A DNA stretch of 6,402 bases from an uncultured Solobacterium sp. (lineage in GTDB: Bacteria > Bacillota_I > Bacilli_A > Erysipelotrichales > Erysipelotrichaceae). A model generated the notes under the pieces. The model did not search any database, was not told the origin of the DNA, and was given only the letters and a program-made list of their open reading frames with translations. The stretch lies in NCBI GenBank assembly GCA_905235315.1, contig CAJOLG010000178.1, forward strand, positions 1 to 6,402, written 5' to 3'. This document shows, piece by piece, positions 1-6,402 of this stretch (position 1 is the first letter of the stretch; each line of letters opens with the position of its first letter). The translations under genes and the position numbers were made by a program.

Positions 1-1926
1 ATCCGGGACATCTACCGGCCGCTCTGTGATCATCTGAAACGGGACTATCAGCTGGCAGCCTGCGGGCGGATGCTGAACTATCTTGAGGCAACGCAGAAAC
101 ATGCGCTGGATCATCTCTCCGTGATCCGGGTGGAGAGCGAATCGGAAGTCCTGTACATGGATTATGCGACGATCCGGAATCTTGAACTCATTGAGCCGCT
201 GCATCGGGAGAACAAGGGTGAATCGCTCTGGATGTTTCTGGATACATGCAAAAGCGCGATGGGAAGCCGGATGCTGCGGAAATGGATTGAAAAACCGCTG
301 GTAAACAAAGAAGAGATTACTGCCCGCTATGACCGTCTGGAAGCCCTGAAATCGGATTTCATGACCCGTAAGACCCTGCGGGACCATCTCGGCGGGATCT
401 ATGATCTGCAGCGGCTGATCGGCCGGTGTGCGATGAACAGCGCCAATGCGCAGGACTGCCTGCGGCTTTCGAAAACCCTCAATGAAGTGCCGGAAGTGCT
501 CGCCTGCCTGAAGGACGATGCGTTTGCGGAATACCGGACGATCGATCCGCTGGACTCTCTGCGGCAGATGCTGGACGGGGCGTTCGTGGATAATCCGCCG
601 GCATCCCTGTCGGACGGCGGCGCGTTCCGCGACGGCTATGATGAAGAGCTGGACAGGGCGCGGGAAATCCAGCGCGGCGGCCGGCAGATCATCCTGGACC
701 TTGAGGCAAAGGAGCGGGAGCGCACCGGAATCAAGACGCTGAAGATCGGATACAACAAAGTATTCGGCTATTATATTGATATTTCAAAAGCGGCAGCTTC
801 GCAGGTAAAGGAAGAATGGGGCTATGTGCGCCGGCAGACATTGGTGAACAATGAACGGTTCATTTCACCGGAGCTCAAGGAACAGGAAGACCGTATCCTG
901 CATGCCGAGGAGAACGCCATACGGATTGAAAAACAGCTGTTTGCGAGACTTCTTGCGGCGATCCGCGGCGAACTTTCCAAACTGCAGCGTCTTTCAACGG
1001 CGCTCGCAGAGCTCGACTGCTATGCCGCGCTTGCGGAAGTCAGCGCTTCCTGCGGATATGTACGGCCGGAATTCACCGAGGATGAATTCCTCATTGAACA
1101 GGGCCGTCATCCGATCCTTGCGGAGCGGATGAAGAACGGCCGCTATATTGCCAACGGGCTGAAAATGGACAAGGCGGAATCGATCCTGCTGATCACCGGG
1201 CCCAACATGGGCGGCAAATCCACCTATATGCGGCAGACCGCGCTGATCGTGATCATGGCCCAGATGGGATGCTATGTGCCCGCAAAGTCGGTGCGGATGC
1301 CGGTCTTTGACAAGATCTTTACCCGGATCGGGGCGAGTGATGATATCCTGGCCGGCCAGTCCACCTTCATGGTGGAGATGTCCGAGGCCAACCATGCCCT
1401 GCAGAATGCCACACCCTCCTCACTGATTCTCTTTGATGAGATCGGCCGGGGAACCTCGACCTATGACGGAATGGCGCTGGCCCAGGCGATGATTGAATAC
1501 ATCGCAGCCTGTGTCCATGCCAAGACCCTGTTCAGCACGCATTATCATGAACTGACCTCCCTGACCGATTCGATCGGAGTGGTGCGCAATGTCCATGTGG
1601 CAGTGAAGGAGGATGCGGACAAGGTGACCTTCCTGTACAAGGTGAAGGACGGCCGGGCCGACCGCTCCTACGGAGTCAATGTCGCACGGCTTGCCGGGCT
1701 GCCGGAAGCGGTGATCGAGCGGGCAAAGGGCCTGCAGAAAGAACTGGAATCCAAACGCAGGGTTGTCCAGCAGAGCTACCAGCTGGTGGAAATGACGCAT
1801 GAGGATCCTGCTGCCAAAGCGATCATCGATCAGCTGAACAGCGTGAATCCGGATGAGCTTTCCCCGCGCCAGGCATGGACGATGCTGGCGGATCTTGCCG
1901 AGGAAGCCCGCCGGGGAAAGGAATAA
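1..1926 (+). CDS. mutS: DNA mismatch repair protein MutS, 5'-truncated by window edge
   Basis: MutS recognises mismatches and small loops as a dimeric ATPase sliding clamp and recruits MutL. Frame 1 is open from the first base, giving 641 residues; MutS proteins are usually about 850, so roughly 200 N-terminal residues (mismatch-binding domain and part of the connector) lie outside the window. An internal ATG at position 70 is not the real start, because family-like sequence continues upstream of it. Visible in the fragment: the core/lever region with RNLEL near residue 59; the DNA clamp block YNKVFGYYIDISK from residue 251; Walker A GPNMGGKST at 400-408; the STFMVEMSE block; Walker B LILFDE with D479 and E480; and FSTHYHEL from 511. 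The tail NPDELSPRQAW matches the usual MutS C-terminus (helix-turn-helix dimerisation segment). It is the housekeeping MutS1 type rather than MutS2, as no Smr domain is present. uvrA follows after 10 bases, suggesting cotranscription. The ATPase appears intact. Confidence 0.97.
   Translation: MRDIYRPLCDHLKRDYQLAACGRMLNYLEATQKHALDHLSVIRVESESEVLYMDYATIRNLELIEPLHRENKGESLWMFLDTCKSAMGSRMLRKWIEKPLVNKEEITARYDRLEALKSDFMTRKTLRDHLGGIYDLQRLIGRCAMNSANAQDCLRLSKTLNEVPEVLACLKDDAFAEYRTIDPLDSLRQMLDGAFVDNPPASLSDGGAFRDGYDEELDRAREIQRGGRQIILDLEAKERERTGIKTLKIGYNKVFGYYIDISKAAASQVKEEWGYVRRQTLVNNERFISPELKEQEDRILHAEENAIRIEKQLFARLLAAIRGELSKLQRLSTALAELDCYAALAEVSASCGYVRPEFTEDEFLIEQGRHPILAERMKNGRYIANGLKMDKAESILLITGPNMGGKSTYMRQTALIVIMAQMGCYVPAKSVRMPVFDKIFTRIGASDDILAGQSTFMVEMSEANHALQNATPSSLILFDEIGRGTSTYDGMALAQAMIEYIAACVHAKTLFSTHYHELTSLTDSIGVVRNVHVAVKEDADKVTFLYKVKDGRADRSYGVNVARLAGLPEAVIERAKGLQKELESKRRVVQQSYQLVEMTHEDPAAKAIIDQLNSVNPDELSPRQAWTMLADLAEEARRGKE
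1918..1923 (+). promoter_or_regulatory. Probable ribosome binding site for uvrA
   Basis: AAGGAA overlaps the last codons of mutS and lies 13 bases before the uvrA ATG at 1937. The spacing is longer than ideal, but no other purine-rich site or in-frame start codon lies between them. Ribosomes finishing mutS could also feed uvrA directly. Confidence 0.5.
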
Positions 1927-1936
1927 TACCGAAATT

Positions 1937-2953
1937 ATGGAACAGGACAAACTGATTATCCGCGGCGCCCGCGAGAACAATCTGAAGAATATTTCACTGG
2001 AGATTCCCCGCAATAAGATGGTCGTCATGACCGGCCTCTCCGGCTCGGGAAAGACGAGTCTTGCGTTTGATACGATCTATGCGGAAGGGCAGCGCCGCTA
2101 TGTGGAGTCGCTGAGTGCCTACGCACGCATGTTTCTCGGCGGGGTGGACAAGCCGGATGTGGAACAGATCGAAGGGCTTTCGCCTGCGATCTCGATCGAC
2201 CAGAAGACCACCTCGAACAACCCGCGCTCCACGGTCGGAACCGTAACGGAGATCTATGACTACCTGCGTCTTCTCTATGCGCGGTGCGGCGTTCCTTACT
2301 GCCCGAACCATGATATTCCCATCACCGGCCAGGACATCAGTGAGATGGTAAATCAGGTGATGAGTCTCGAAGACGGGACCCGTCTTACCGTCATGGCGCC
2401 GATTATCCGCAACCGCAAAGGCACCTTCAAAGACCAGTTCACAAAGCTGATGCGCGACGGCTATGTCCGCGTGCGGGTGGACGGTGAACTGAAGATGCTG
2501 GAAGATGACATCGAACTCGAGAAAAACAAACGTCACAATATCGATGTTGTCGTTGACCGCATTATCAAGAAACCCGAGGCGAAAGGCCGGATCCATGATT
2601 CGCTGGAAACTGCGCTGAACCTCGCTCAGGGCACGGCAGTCGTACTGGAAGGCGACCGGGAAGAACTCTTTTCCAGCAACTATGCCTGCCGGATCTGCGG
2701 CTTTTCGGTACCGAAGCTCGAACCGCGGCTGTTTTCGTTCAATGCGCCGCTTGGGGCCTGTGATACGTGCAAGGGGCTTGGCTTTACGGAGGAAGTGGAC
2801 GTTGACCTTCTGATTCCGGACCGGAATCTTACGATCAATGAAGGCGCGATCCGTTTCTACAAGAACATTGTCGGTACGGAGAATATCGAATGGCAGACGT
2901 TTGAGATTCTGCTGAATGCCTATAAGATCCCGCTGGATGTGCCGGGCCGGTGA
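1937..2953 (+). CDS. uvrA: UvrA N-terminal fragment before the frameshift
   Basis: This 338-residue product is what would be made if the sequence is right. It carries the first Walker A (GLSGSGKT, 33-40), the region expected to bind UvrB (about 120-250), and the first C4 zinc site (C251/C254, C275/C278). It ends in the inferred insertion domain with the non-native residues Gly-Arg before TGA. It lacks the first ABC signature and Walker B, so nucleotide-binding domain I is cut in two and this piece alone should not be a working ATPase. Its sequence looks fully conserved up to Pro336, with no other damage. Confidence 0.8.
   Translation: MEQDKLIIRGARENNLKNISLEIPRNKMVVMTGLSGSGKTSLAFDTIYAEGQRRYVESLSAYARMFLGGVDKPDVEQIEGLSPAISIDQKTTSNNPRSTVGTVTEIYDYLRLLYARCGVPYCPNHDIPITGQDISEMVNQVMSLEDGTRLTVMAPIIRNRKGTFKDQFTKLMRDGYVRVRVDGELKMLEDDIELEKNKRHNIDVVVDRIIKKPEAKGRIHDSLETALNLAQGTAVVLEGDREELFSSNYACRICGFSVPKLEPRLFSFNAPLGACDTCKGLGFTEEVDVDLLIPDRNLTINEGAIRFYKNIVGTENIEWQTFEILLNAYKIPLDVPGR
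2941..2950 (+). repeat. 5-bp tandem duplication GCCGG x2 at the uvrA frameshift
   Basis: Two perfect adjacent GCCGG units sit exactly where the uvrA frame breaks. With both units the codons read Val-Pro-Gly-Arg-stop. With one unit they read Asp-Val-Pro-Val-Lys-Lys-Leu and continue in the conserved downstream frame, fitting the Asp-x-Pro-x-Lys-x-Leu spacing I recall from other UvrA proteins. A 5-base gain shifts the frame by -1 (equivalently +2). This is the form expected of a slipped-strand duplication. Confidence 0.85.
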
Positions 2954-4794
2954 AGAAACTGACAAAGAAGCAGATGGAGATCATCCTGCACGGATCGGAC
3001 AAGCCGATCAAGTACCGGATCACCAGTGCGGGCGGGAATACCTACCTCCGCAATGACTATATTGAAGGCGTCAAGGATCTGATCGAGCGCCGGTATGTGG
3101 AAACCAGCTCTGCCATGACAAAAGACTGGTACCATTCGTTCATGGTTGACAGTAAATGCCCTGCCTGCGGCGGAAAACGTCTGAATGAGCAGGCGCTCTC
3201 CGTGAAGATCGGCGGCCGCAGTATCATCGGCTTTACCGAGCTTTCCGTGATTCATGCCCTGGAATGGCTGGATCGGATCGAGCTCAGCGAGAGCCAGGCG
3301 AAGATTGCTGACCAGGTGCTCAGGGAAATCCGCAGCCGCCTGGAATTCCTGAAGGATGTCGGCCTGGATTATCTGACACTGGACCGGCTTGCCGGAACGC
3401 TCTCCGGCGGGGAAGCGCAGCGCATCCGGCTGGCGACCCAGATCGGTTCGCGCCTTTCCGGTGTGCTGTACGTGCTTGATGAGCCCAGTATCGGGCTTCA
3501 CCAGCGCGATAATGCAAAACTGATCGACACCCTGAAAAGCATGCGGGATCTCGGCAACTCCCTGATTGTCGTCGAACACGATGAAGAGACGATGATGAGT
3601 GCCGACTGGATCGTGGACATCGGCCCCGGCGCCGGAATCCATGGCGGCGAAGTCATCTTCAACGGCACGCCGCAGGACATTCTCAAGGCGGAAGACTCCA
3701 TCACCGGAAACTATCTTTCCGGCCGGATGCGGATCGATGTGCCGAAAACGCGCCGCAAGGGGACCGGGAAATCGGTCGAAGTGATCGGAGCGGAAGAGAA
3801 CAACCTGAAGAAGATCAATGTAAAATTCCCGCTCGGCAGGTTCATTGCGGTCACCGGGGTTTCCGGCAGCGGAAAATCCACGCTCGTCAATGAATGTTTC
3901 ATGAAGTCCGTGCAGCAGAATCTCGGCTATACCCGGGTCCATCCGGGAAAAGTCGCAAAGGTGAAAGGCCTGGACAATATCGACAAGCTGGTTCAGATCG
4001 ACCAGAATCCGATCGGCCGCACCCCGCGTTCCAACCCGGCAACCTATACTTCGGTATTTGACGATATCCGTGCGGTATTTGCCAATACCCCCGAGGCGAG
4101 ACTGCGCGGGTATGACAAGGGCCGCTTCTCCTTCAACGTCAAGGGCGGCCGCTGCGAGGCATGTACGGGAGACGGTGTGAAGGTCATTTCCATGAACTTC
4201 CTGCCCGATGTTTACGTGCCGTGCGAGATCTGCCGCGGAAAGCGCTACAACGAAGAAACCCTGCAGTGCACCTTTAAGGGAAAGAATATCTATGATGTGC
4301 TCGAGATGACGATCGAGGAGGCGCTGGAGCTGTTTGCCAACCAGCCGAAGATCCGTGCCAAGCTTCAGACCCTGTGTGATGTCGGCCTCGGCTATCTCAA
4401 ACTCGGTCAGTCTTCAACGACGCTGTCAGGCGGGGAAGCCCAGCGCGTAAAGCTTTCCTCCGAGCTTCAGAAGAAAGCAACCGGCAAGACGGTCTACATC
4501 CTTGATGAACCGACAACCGGACTTCATACCGATGATGTAAAACGGCTGATTGCCGTATTGACGCGGATTGTCGATTCCGGCAATACTGTGATCGTAATCG
4601 AACACAACCTCGATGTGATCAAGTGTGCCGACTGGATTATTGACCTCGGCCCCGAGGGCGGCGACAACGGCGGAACCGTGATCGCTGAGGGAACTCCGGA
4701 ACAGATTGCACAGAACCCGGATTCCTGGACCGGTCAGTATCTGAAAAAGGCGCTTGCCTGGACGGAGGCGCGCCGGAAGGAGAGAGACGAATGA
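2950..4794 (+). CDS. uvrA: UvrA C-terminal fragment after the frameshift
   Basis: This is an open frame of 614 residues continuing the protein. In fragment numbering it holds CPACGGKRLN (C70, C73), signature LSGGEAQRIRLA 151-162, Walker B YVLDEPSIGLH 174-184, the second Walker A GVSGSGKST 303-311, zinc cysteines C402, C405, C425, C428, signature LSGGEAQRVKL 492-502 and Walker B YILDEPTTGLH 516-526. The first possible start is GTG 2950-2952, which overlaps the upstream stop as GTGA. That could allow coupled reinitiation, but no Shine-Dalgarno-like sequence precedes it (the upstream bases are GCCGGGCCGG), so efficient separate translation is doubtful. It is most likely the second part of one uvrA gene. 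Its stop TGA overlaps the next gene's ATG. Confidence 0.8.
   Translation: MKKLTKKQMEIILHGSDKPIKYRITSAGGNTYLRNDYIEGVKDLIERRYVETSSAMTKDWYHSFMVDSKCPACGGKRLNEQALSVKIGGRSIIGFTELSVIHALEWLDRIELSESQAKIADQVLREIRSRLEFLKDVGLDYLTLDRLAGTLSGGEAQRIRLATQIGSRLSGVLYVLDEPSIGLHQRDNAKLIDTLKSMRDLGNSLIVVEHDEETMMSADWIVDIGPGAGIHGGEVIFNGTPQDILKAEDSITGNYLSGRMRIDVPKTRRKGTGKSVEVIGAEENNLKKINVKFPLGRFIAVTGVSGSGKSTLVNECFMKSVQQNLGYTRVHPGKVAKVKGLDNIDKLVQIDQNPIGRTPRSNPATYTSVFDDIRAVFANTPEARLRGYDKGRFSFNVKGGRCEACTGDGVKVISMNFLPDVYVPCEICRGKRYNEETLQCTFKGKNIYDVLEMTIEEALELFANQPKIRAKLQTLCDVGLGYLKLGQSSTTLSGGEAQRVKLSSELQKKATGKTVYILDEPTTGLHTDDVKRLIAVLTRIVDSGNTVIVIEHNLDVIKCADWIIDLGPEGGDNGGTVIAEGTPEQIAQNPDSWTGQYLKKALAWTEARRKERDE
4777..4782 (+). 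promoter_or_regulatory. Ribosome binding site for the rhomboid gene
   Basis: AAGGAG lies inside the end of uvrA, 8 bases before the ATG at 4791. This strong site at ideal spacing supports that start and means the protease need not depend on uvrA termination alone for translation. Confidence 0.8.
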
Positions 4795-5324
4795 TTGTCT
4801 GCTATGCGTGTATTGCGGTGTGCACCGTACTGTTTCTTCTTTTGAACCGCAGCCAGGACCCGGTCACCGCAGCCGTGAAATACGGCGCTATGATGCCGAT
4901 GCGCGTCAAGCGGGGCGAGTACTGGCGGCTGCTCACCGCCGGCTTTCTGCACATTCAGATCTGGCATTTCCTGATGAATATGGTGGCGCTGTACAATCTC
5001 GGCACCCTGGAATATGTGTTTGGACACGGTCTGTTTGCGGGGATCCTGCTGATTTCGATCGTTGGCGGAAACCTGCTGTCGTTTCTGCTTGAAAAGGACG
5101 ACACCCGGATCACGCTCGGCATTTCCGGCGGGTTATACGGCCTGCTTGCGGCATATATGGTGCTTCTGTTCAAACTCGGTATGCTGGCAGAACCCTCGAT
5201 TCGCTTTTCGTTACTGCGGATGCTGGGAATCAACCTGCTGATCAACCTGCTGCCGAATGTGTCGCGGATGGGACACGCAGGCGGGTTTCTGACCGGATTT
5301 ATGATTGCGATGTTCATGCTATAA
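4791..5324 (+). CDS. Rhomboid family intramembrane serine protease
   Basis: Rhomboids cut transmembrane segments of other proteins within the bilayer using a Ser-His dyad. This 177-residue protein is near the minimal six-helix size: hydrophobic segments fall at about 2-19, 57-77, 80-100, 109-129, 141-155 and 161-177, with almost no cytosolic tails. Family marks are all present: Trp45-Arg46 in the first loop (GEYWRLLTAGFLH), HxxxN as His59 and Asn63 in helix 2, the GxSG motif GISG 110-113 with nucleophile Ser112, and GHAGG with catalytic His162. It should therefore be an active protease of the cell membrane; the substrate cannot be told from sequence. The start overlaps the uvrA stop (ATGA 4791-4794), and hprK follows after 22 bases. 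It shows no obvious functional link to DNA repair; the neighbourhood suggests cotranscription only. Confidence 0.93.
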   Translation: MIVCYACIAVCTVLFLLLNRSQDPVTAAVKYGAMMPMRVKRGEYWRLLTAGFLHIQIWHFLMNMVALYNLGTLEYVFGHGLFAGILLISIVGGNLLSFLLEKDDTRITLGISGGLYGLLAAYMVLLFKLGMLAEPSIRFSLLRMLGINLLINLLPNVSRMGHAGGFLTGFMIAMFML

Positions 5325-5332
5325 TCGGAACA

Positions 5333-5338
5333 AGAGGA
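5333..5338 (+). promoter_or_regulatory. Ribosome binding site that sets the hprK start
   Basis: AGAGGA lies 8 bases before ATG 5347 in the short gap after the rhomboid gene. The reading frame is open further upstream (from 5305), but that stretch overlaps the rhomboid gene's end. The next in-frame ATG, at 5374, lacks a comparable site. So 5347 is the preferred start. Confidence 0.75.
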
Positions 5339-5346
5339 ACAGCAGA

Positions 5347-6294
5347 ATGAGCGATAACGATGAAAAGAAAGTAATGATCACGGAGATCGTTGATTTCTTC
5401 GGACTTGAGCAGCTTACCGGAAACGCGGATTCGCTGAACCGGTGGGTTGTGATTCCGGACGTGAACCGTCCGGGTTTTGAACTGTCCGGGTATTTCAAAC
5501 CGACCGAACCGCGGCGTGTAGTAATCATCGGAAACAAGGAAATTGAATATATCAGCCATCTTAATGAACAGCAGCAGCGGGAACGGTTCGGCTCCATCAC
5601 GGACGGACTTACCCCGATGATCATCATCACCAAAAACAATGAGATTCCGCCGGTTCTCAAGGCGGTCGCAATGGAACGCAACTTCCCGATCTTCCGGAGC
5701 GGGGCGGATACCTACCGCGTGATGGTCGATCTGATCACCTTCCTGGATGAGCGGCTGGCACCGGAAGAAACCCTGTCCGGCGATCTTGTGGTCGTGTACG
5801 GCAAGGGAATCATGATTACCGGAGAAAGCGGAATGGGAAAGTCGGAAATCGCCATGGAGCTTGTCCGCGACGGACAGGTTCTGATTGCGGATGACCGGGT
5901 CGATGTACAGAAAATACACAACACCATCTACGGACAGGCGCCGGCGCTTCTGCGCGGCATGCTGGAGATCCGCGGGATCGGAATCATTGACGTGGAACGC
6001 ATGTTCGGCGCCAACAAGCTGGCCGAGCGGCACCGCGTGGATCTTGTGATCAATCTGGTGCGCTATGAAGCCAGTGAAGAATATGAACGGATCGGGGATG
6101 AGATGACCTCCTCCACCCGGATCATGGGCATCAGTATTCCGGTCATGTCTCTGCCGGTCAGTCCCGGCCGTTCCATGTGTTCCCTGATTGAAACCGCCGT
6201 GTCAAATTTCATTCTCAAACAGGAAGGATACAACAGCACGGAAGAGTTCAAGGACCGCCTTCATACCGAGCTGATCAAAAAGAACAACCGTTAA
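5347..6294 (+). CDS. hprK: HPr kinase/phosphorylase HprK
   Basis: HprK phosphorylates Ser46 of the sugar-transport phosphocarrier HPr using ATP or PPi, and removes the phosphate by phosphorolysis to give PPi, thereby setting carbon catabolite repression through CcpA. The product is 315 residues, the usual length (about 310). An N-terminal regulatory domain covers about 1-135. The C-terminal kinase domain has P-loop GESGMGKS 159-166 (Lys165), ADDRVDV with Asp182 and Asp183, the family signature MLEIRGIGIIDVERMFG 205-221, Arg248 in YERIG, and PVSPGR 270-275. Aligning by the P-loop, Ser144 (in LSGDLVVVYG) stands where Bacillus HprK has active-site His138 (HGVLVDVYG); this is unusual. Ser272 replaces the Arg/Lys of the dephosphorylation loop, but Ser there is also what I recall for Mycoplasma pneumoniae HprK. 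The other catalytic residues are intact, so kinase function is likely; how well it works as a phosphorylase is open. A HAD hydrolase gene follows after 3 bases. Confidence 0.95.
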   Translation: MSDNDEKKVMITEIVDFFGLEQLTGNADSLNRWVVIPDVNRPGFELSGYFKPTEPRRVVIIGNKEIEYISHLNEQQQRERFGSITDGLTPMIIITKNNEIPPVLKAVAMERNFPIFRSGADTYRVMVDLITFLDERLAPEETLSGDLVVVYGKGIMITGESGMGKSEIAMELVRDGQVLIADDRVDVQKIHNTIYGQAPALLRGMLEIRGIGIIDVERMFGANKLAERHRVDLVINLVRYEASEEYERIGDEMTSSTRIMGISIPVMSLPVSPGRSMCSLIETAVSNFILKQEGYNSTEEFKDRLHTELIKKNNR

Positions 6295-6297
6295 GCT

Positions 6298-6402
6298 ATG
6301 AGTAAACCGATTTGTGCAGTATTTGATTTTGACGGAACCCTGATGGATACGGAACCGGCCATCATGGCCAGTTATGAACATGTATTCCGCATGTATTCCG
6401 AC
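6298..6402 (+). CDS. HAD-superfamily hydrolase, N-terminal fragment (PpaX/phosphoglycolate phosphatase-like)
   Basis: Only the first 35 residues are present; the gene runs off the window. ATG 6298 follows the hprK stop by 3 bases, with only a weak purine-rich stretch (AAAAGAA) upstream in hprK, so translation is probably coupled. The start reads MSKPICAVFDFDGTLMDTEP. It contains HAD motif I DFDGT, with the nucleophile Asp10 and the acid/base Asp12, followed by the first residues of an alpha-helical cap typical of subfamily IA (beta-phosphoglucomutase, phosphoglycolate phosphatase, PpaX). In Bacillus the hprK neighbourhood includes ppaX, a pyrophosphatase that removes the PPi formed by HPr(Ser-P) phosphorolysis, so that role is plausible here by context. 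Substrate cannot be decided from this fragment. Confidence 0.85.
   Translation, partial: MSKPICAVFDFDGTLMDTEPAIMASYEHVFRMYSD

Larger units (their letters stand above)
1937..4794 (+). pseudogene. uvrA: uvrA, excinuclease ABC subunit A, interrupted by a frameshift
   Basis: UvrA is the damage-sensing ATPase of nucleotide excision repair; its dimer loads UvrB on lesions. The start ATG at 1937 opens with MEQDKLIIRGARENNL, the expected N-terminus. The gene is full length in content but needs a frame change near 2941-2953: frame 2 stops at TGA 2951-2953 and the protein continues in frame 1. Removing one copy of the duplicated GCCGG gives 950 residues, close to the 940-957 usual for UvrA. In that repaired numbering there are: Walker A GLSGSGKT 33-40; a four-Cys zinc site C251, C254, C275, C278; signature LSGGEAQR from 487; Walker B with LDEP near 512; a second Walker A GVSGSGKST 639-647; a second zinc site C738, C741, C761, C764; signature LSGGEAQRVKL from 828; and Walker B ILDEPTTGLH near 853. 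All ATPase and zinc residues are kept. The break, near residue 337, falls in what is inferred to be the insertion domain. It could be a true recent mutation, a sequencing or assembly error, or a tolerated split gene. Confidence 0.88.

Noticed and set aside
1420..2028. A 202-codon minus-strand open frame across the mutS-uvrA junction
   Set aside because: It is antisense to the MutS Walker B region and the UvrA start, both clearly coding on the plus strand; no supporting motif.
2951..2953. TGA read as tryptophan (Mollicutes code) to explain the uvrA stop
   Set aside because: Reading through TGA in the same frame does not give UvrA sequence; the conserved protein continues in a different frame. 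TGA also ends uvrA at the ATGA overlap, and Trp is written TGG throughout.
1994..2965. A 323-codon minus-strand open frame opposite the uvrA 5' part
   Set aside because: Same reason: a shadow of the strongly conserved UvrA coding strand, with no recognisable domain.
2920..3942. A 340-codon open frame on the minus strand opposite uvrA
   Set aside because: It lies wholly antisense to conserved UvrA motifs, its translation resembles no family I know, and long antisense frames are expected from the codon bias here.
5325..5346. Promoter or terminator between the rhomboid gene and hprK
   Set aside because: The gap is 22 bases, holds a ribosome binding site, and shows no hairpin with a T-run or paired -35/-10 elements.
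6160..6162. Ser272 in place of Arg/Lys in the HprK dephosphorylation loop
   Set aside because: I recall the same Ser-Pro-Gly-Arg form in Mycoplasma pneumoniae HprK, so this looks like a lineage feature rather than a defect.

Overview
The window reads as one strand of tightly packed bacterial genes, most likely from a Firmicute/Bacillota, and possibly from the Erysipelotrichaceae or relatives. The main evidence is a bifunctional HPr kinase/phosphorylase (hprK), which is characteristic of low-GC Gram-positives and their relatives. The placement within Firmicutes is inferred from the protein style (the HprK C-terminus resembles Mollicutes/Erysipelotrichia forms as I remember them) and has not been tested. 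Base composition is moderately GC-rich by eye, and TGA is used as a stop.

Layout, all on the + strand: 1-1926 is the 3' three-quarters of mutS (mismatch repair ATPase; its 5' end lies outside the window). 1937-4794 is uvrA (nucleotide excision repair ATPase), broken by a frameshift near 2941-2953. 4791-5324 is a small rhomboid intramembrane serine protease overlapping the uvrA stop by ATGA. 5347-6294 is hprK. 6298-6402 is the start of a HAD-family hydrolase that runs off the window. The largest gap between genes is 22 bases. I see no terminator, internal promoter, RNA gene, mobile element or CRISPR, so the whole stretch looks like part of one operon transcribed from upstream of the window.

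Two DNA repair genes (mutS, uvrA) are thus joined to a membrane protease and to a carbon-catabolite regulator with a phosphatase-like gene after it. The hprK-HAD pair recalls the hprK-ppaX association of Bacillus, where the pyrophosphatase consumes the PPi made by HPr phosphorylase, but here with no lgt between them.

The most notable observation is the uvrA break. A perfect 5-base tandem duplication (GCCGG twice, 2941-2950) throws the reading frame into TGA, while the rest of the gene stays fully open and conserved in the next frame. Removing one unit restores an uninterrupted 950-residue UvrA. A second point is that HprK has Ser144 where the family normally has a catalytic-site His. I did not find a convincing undescribed system; this is otherwise a housekeeping region.
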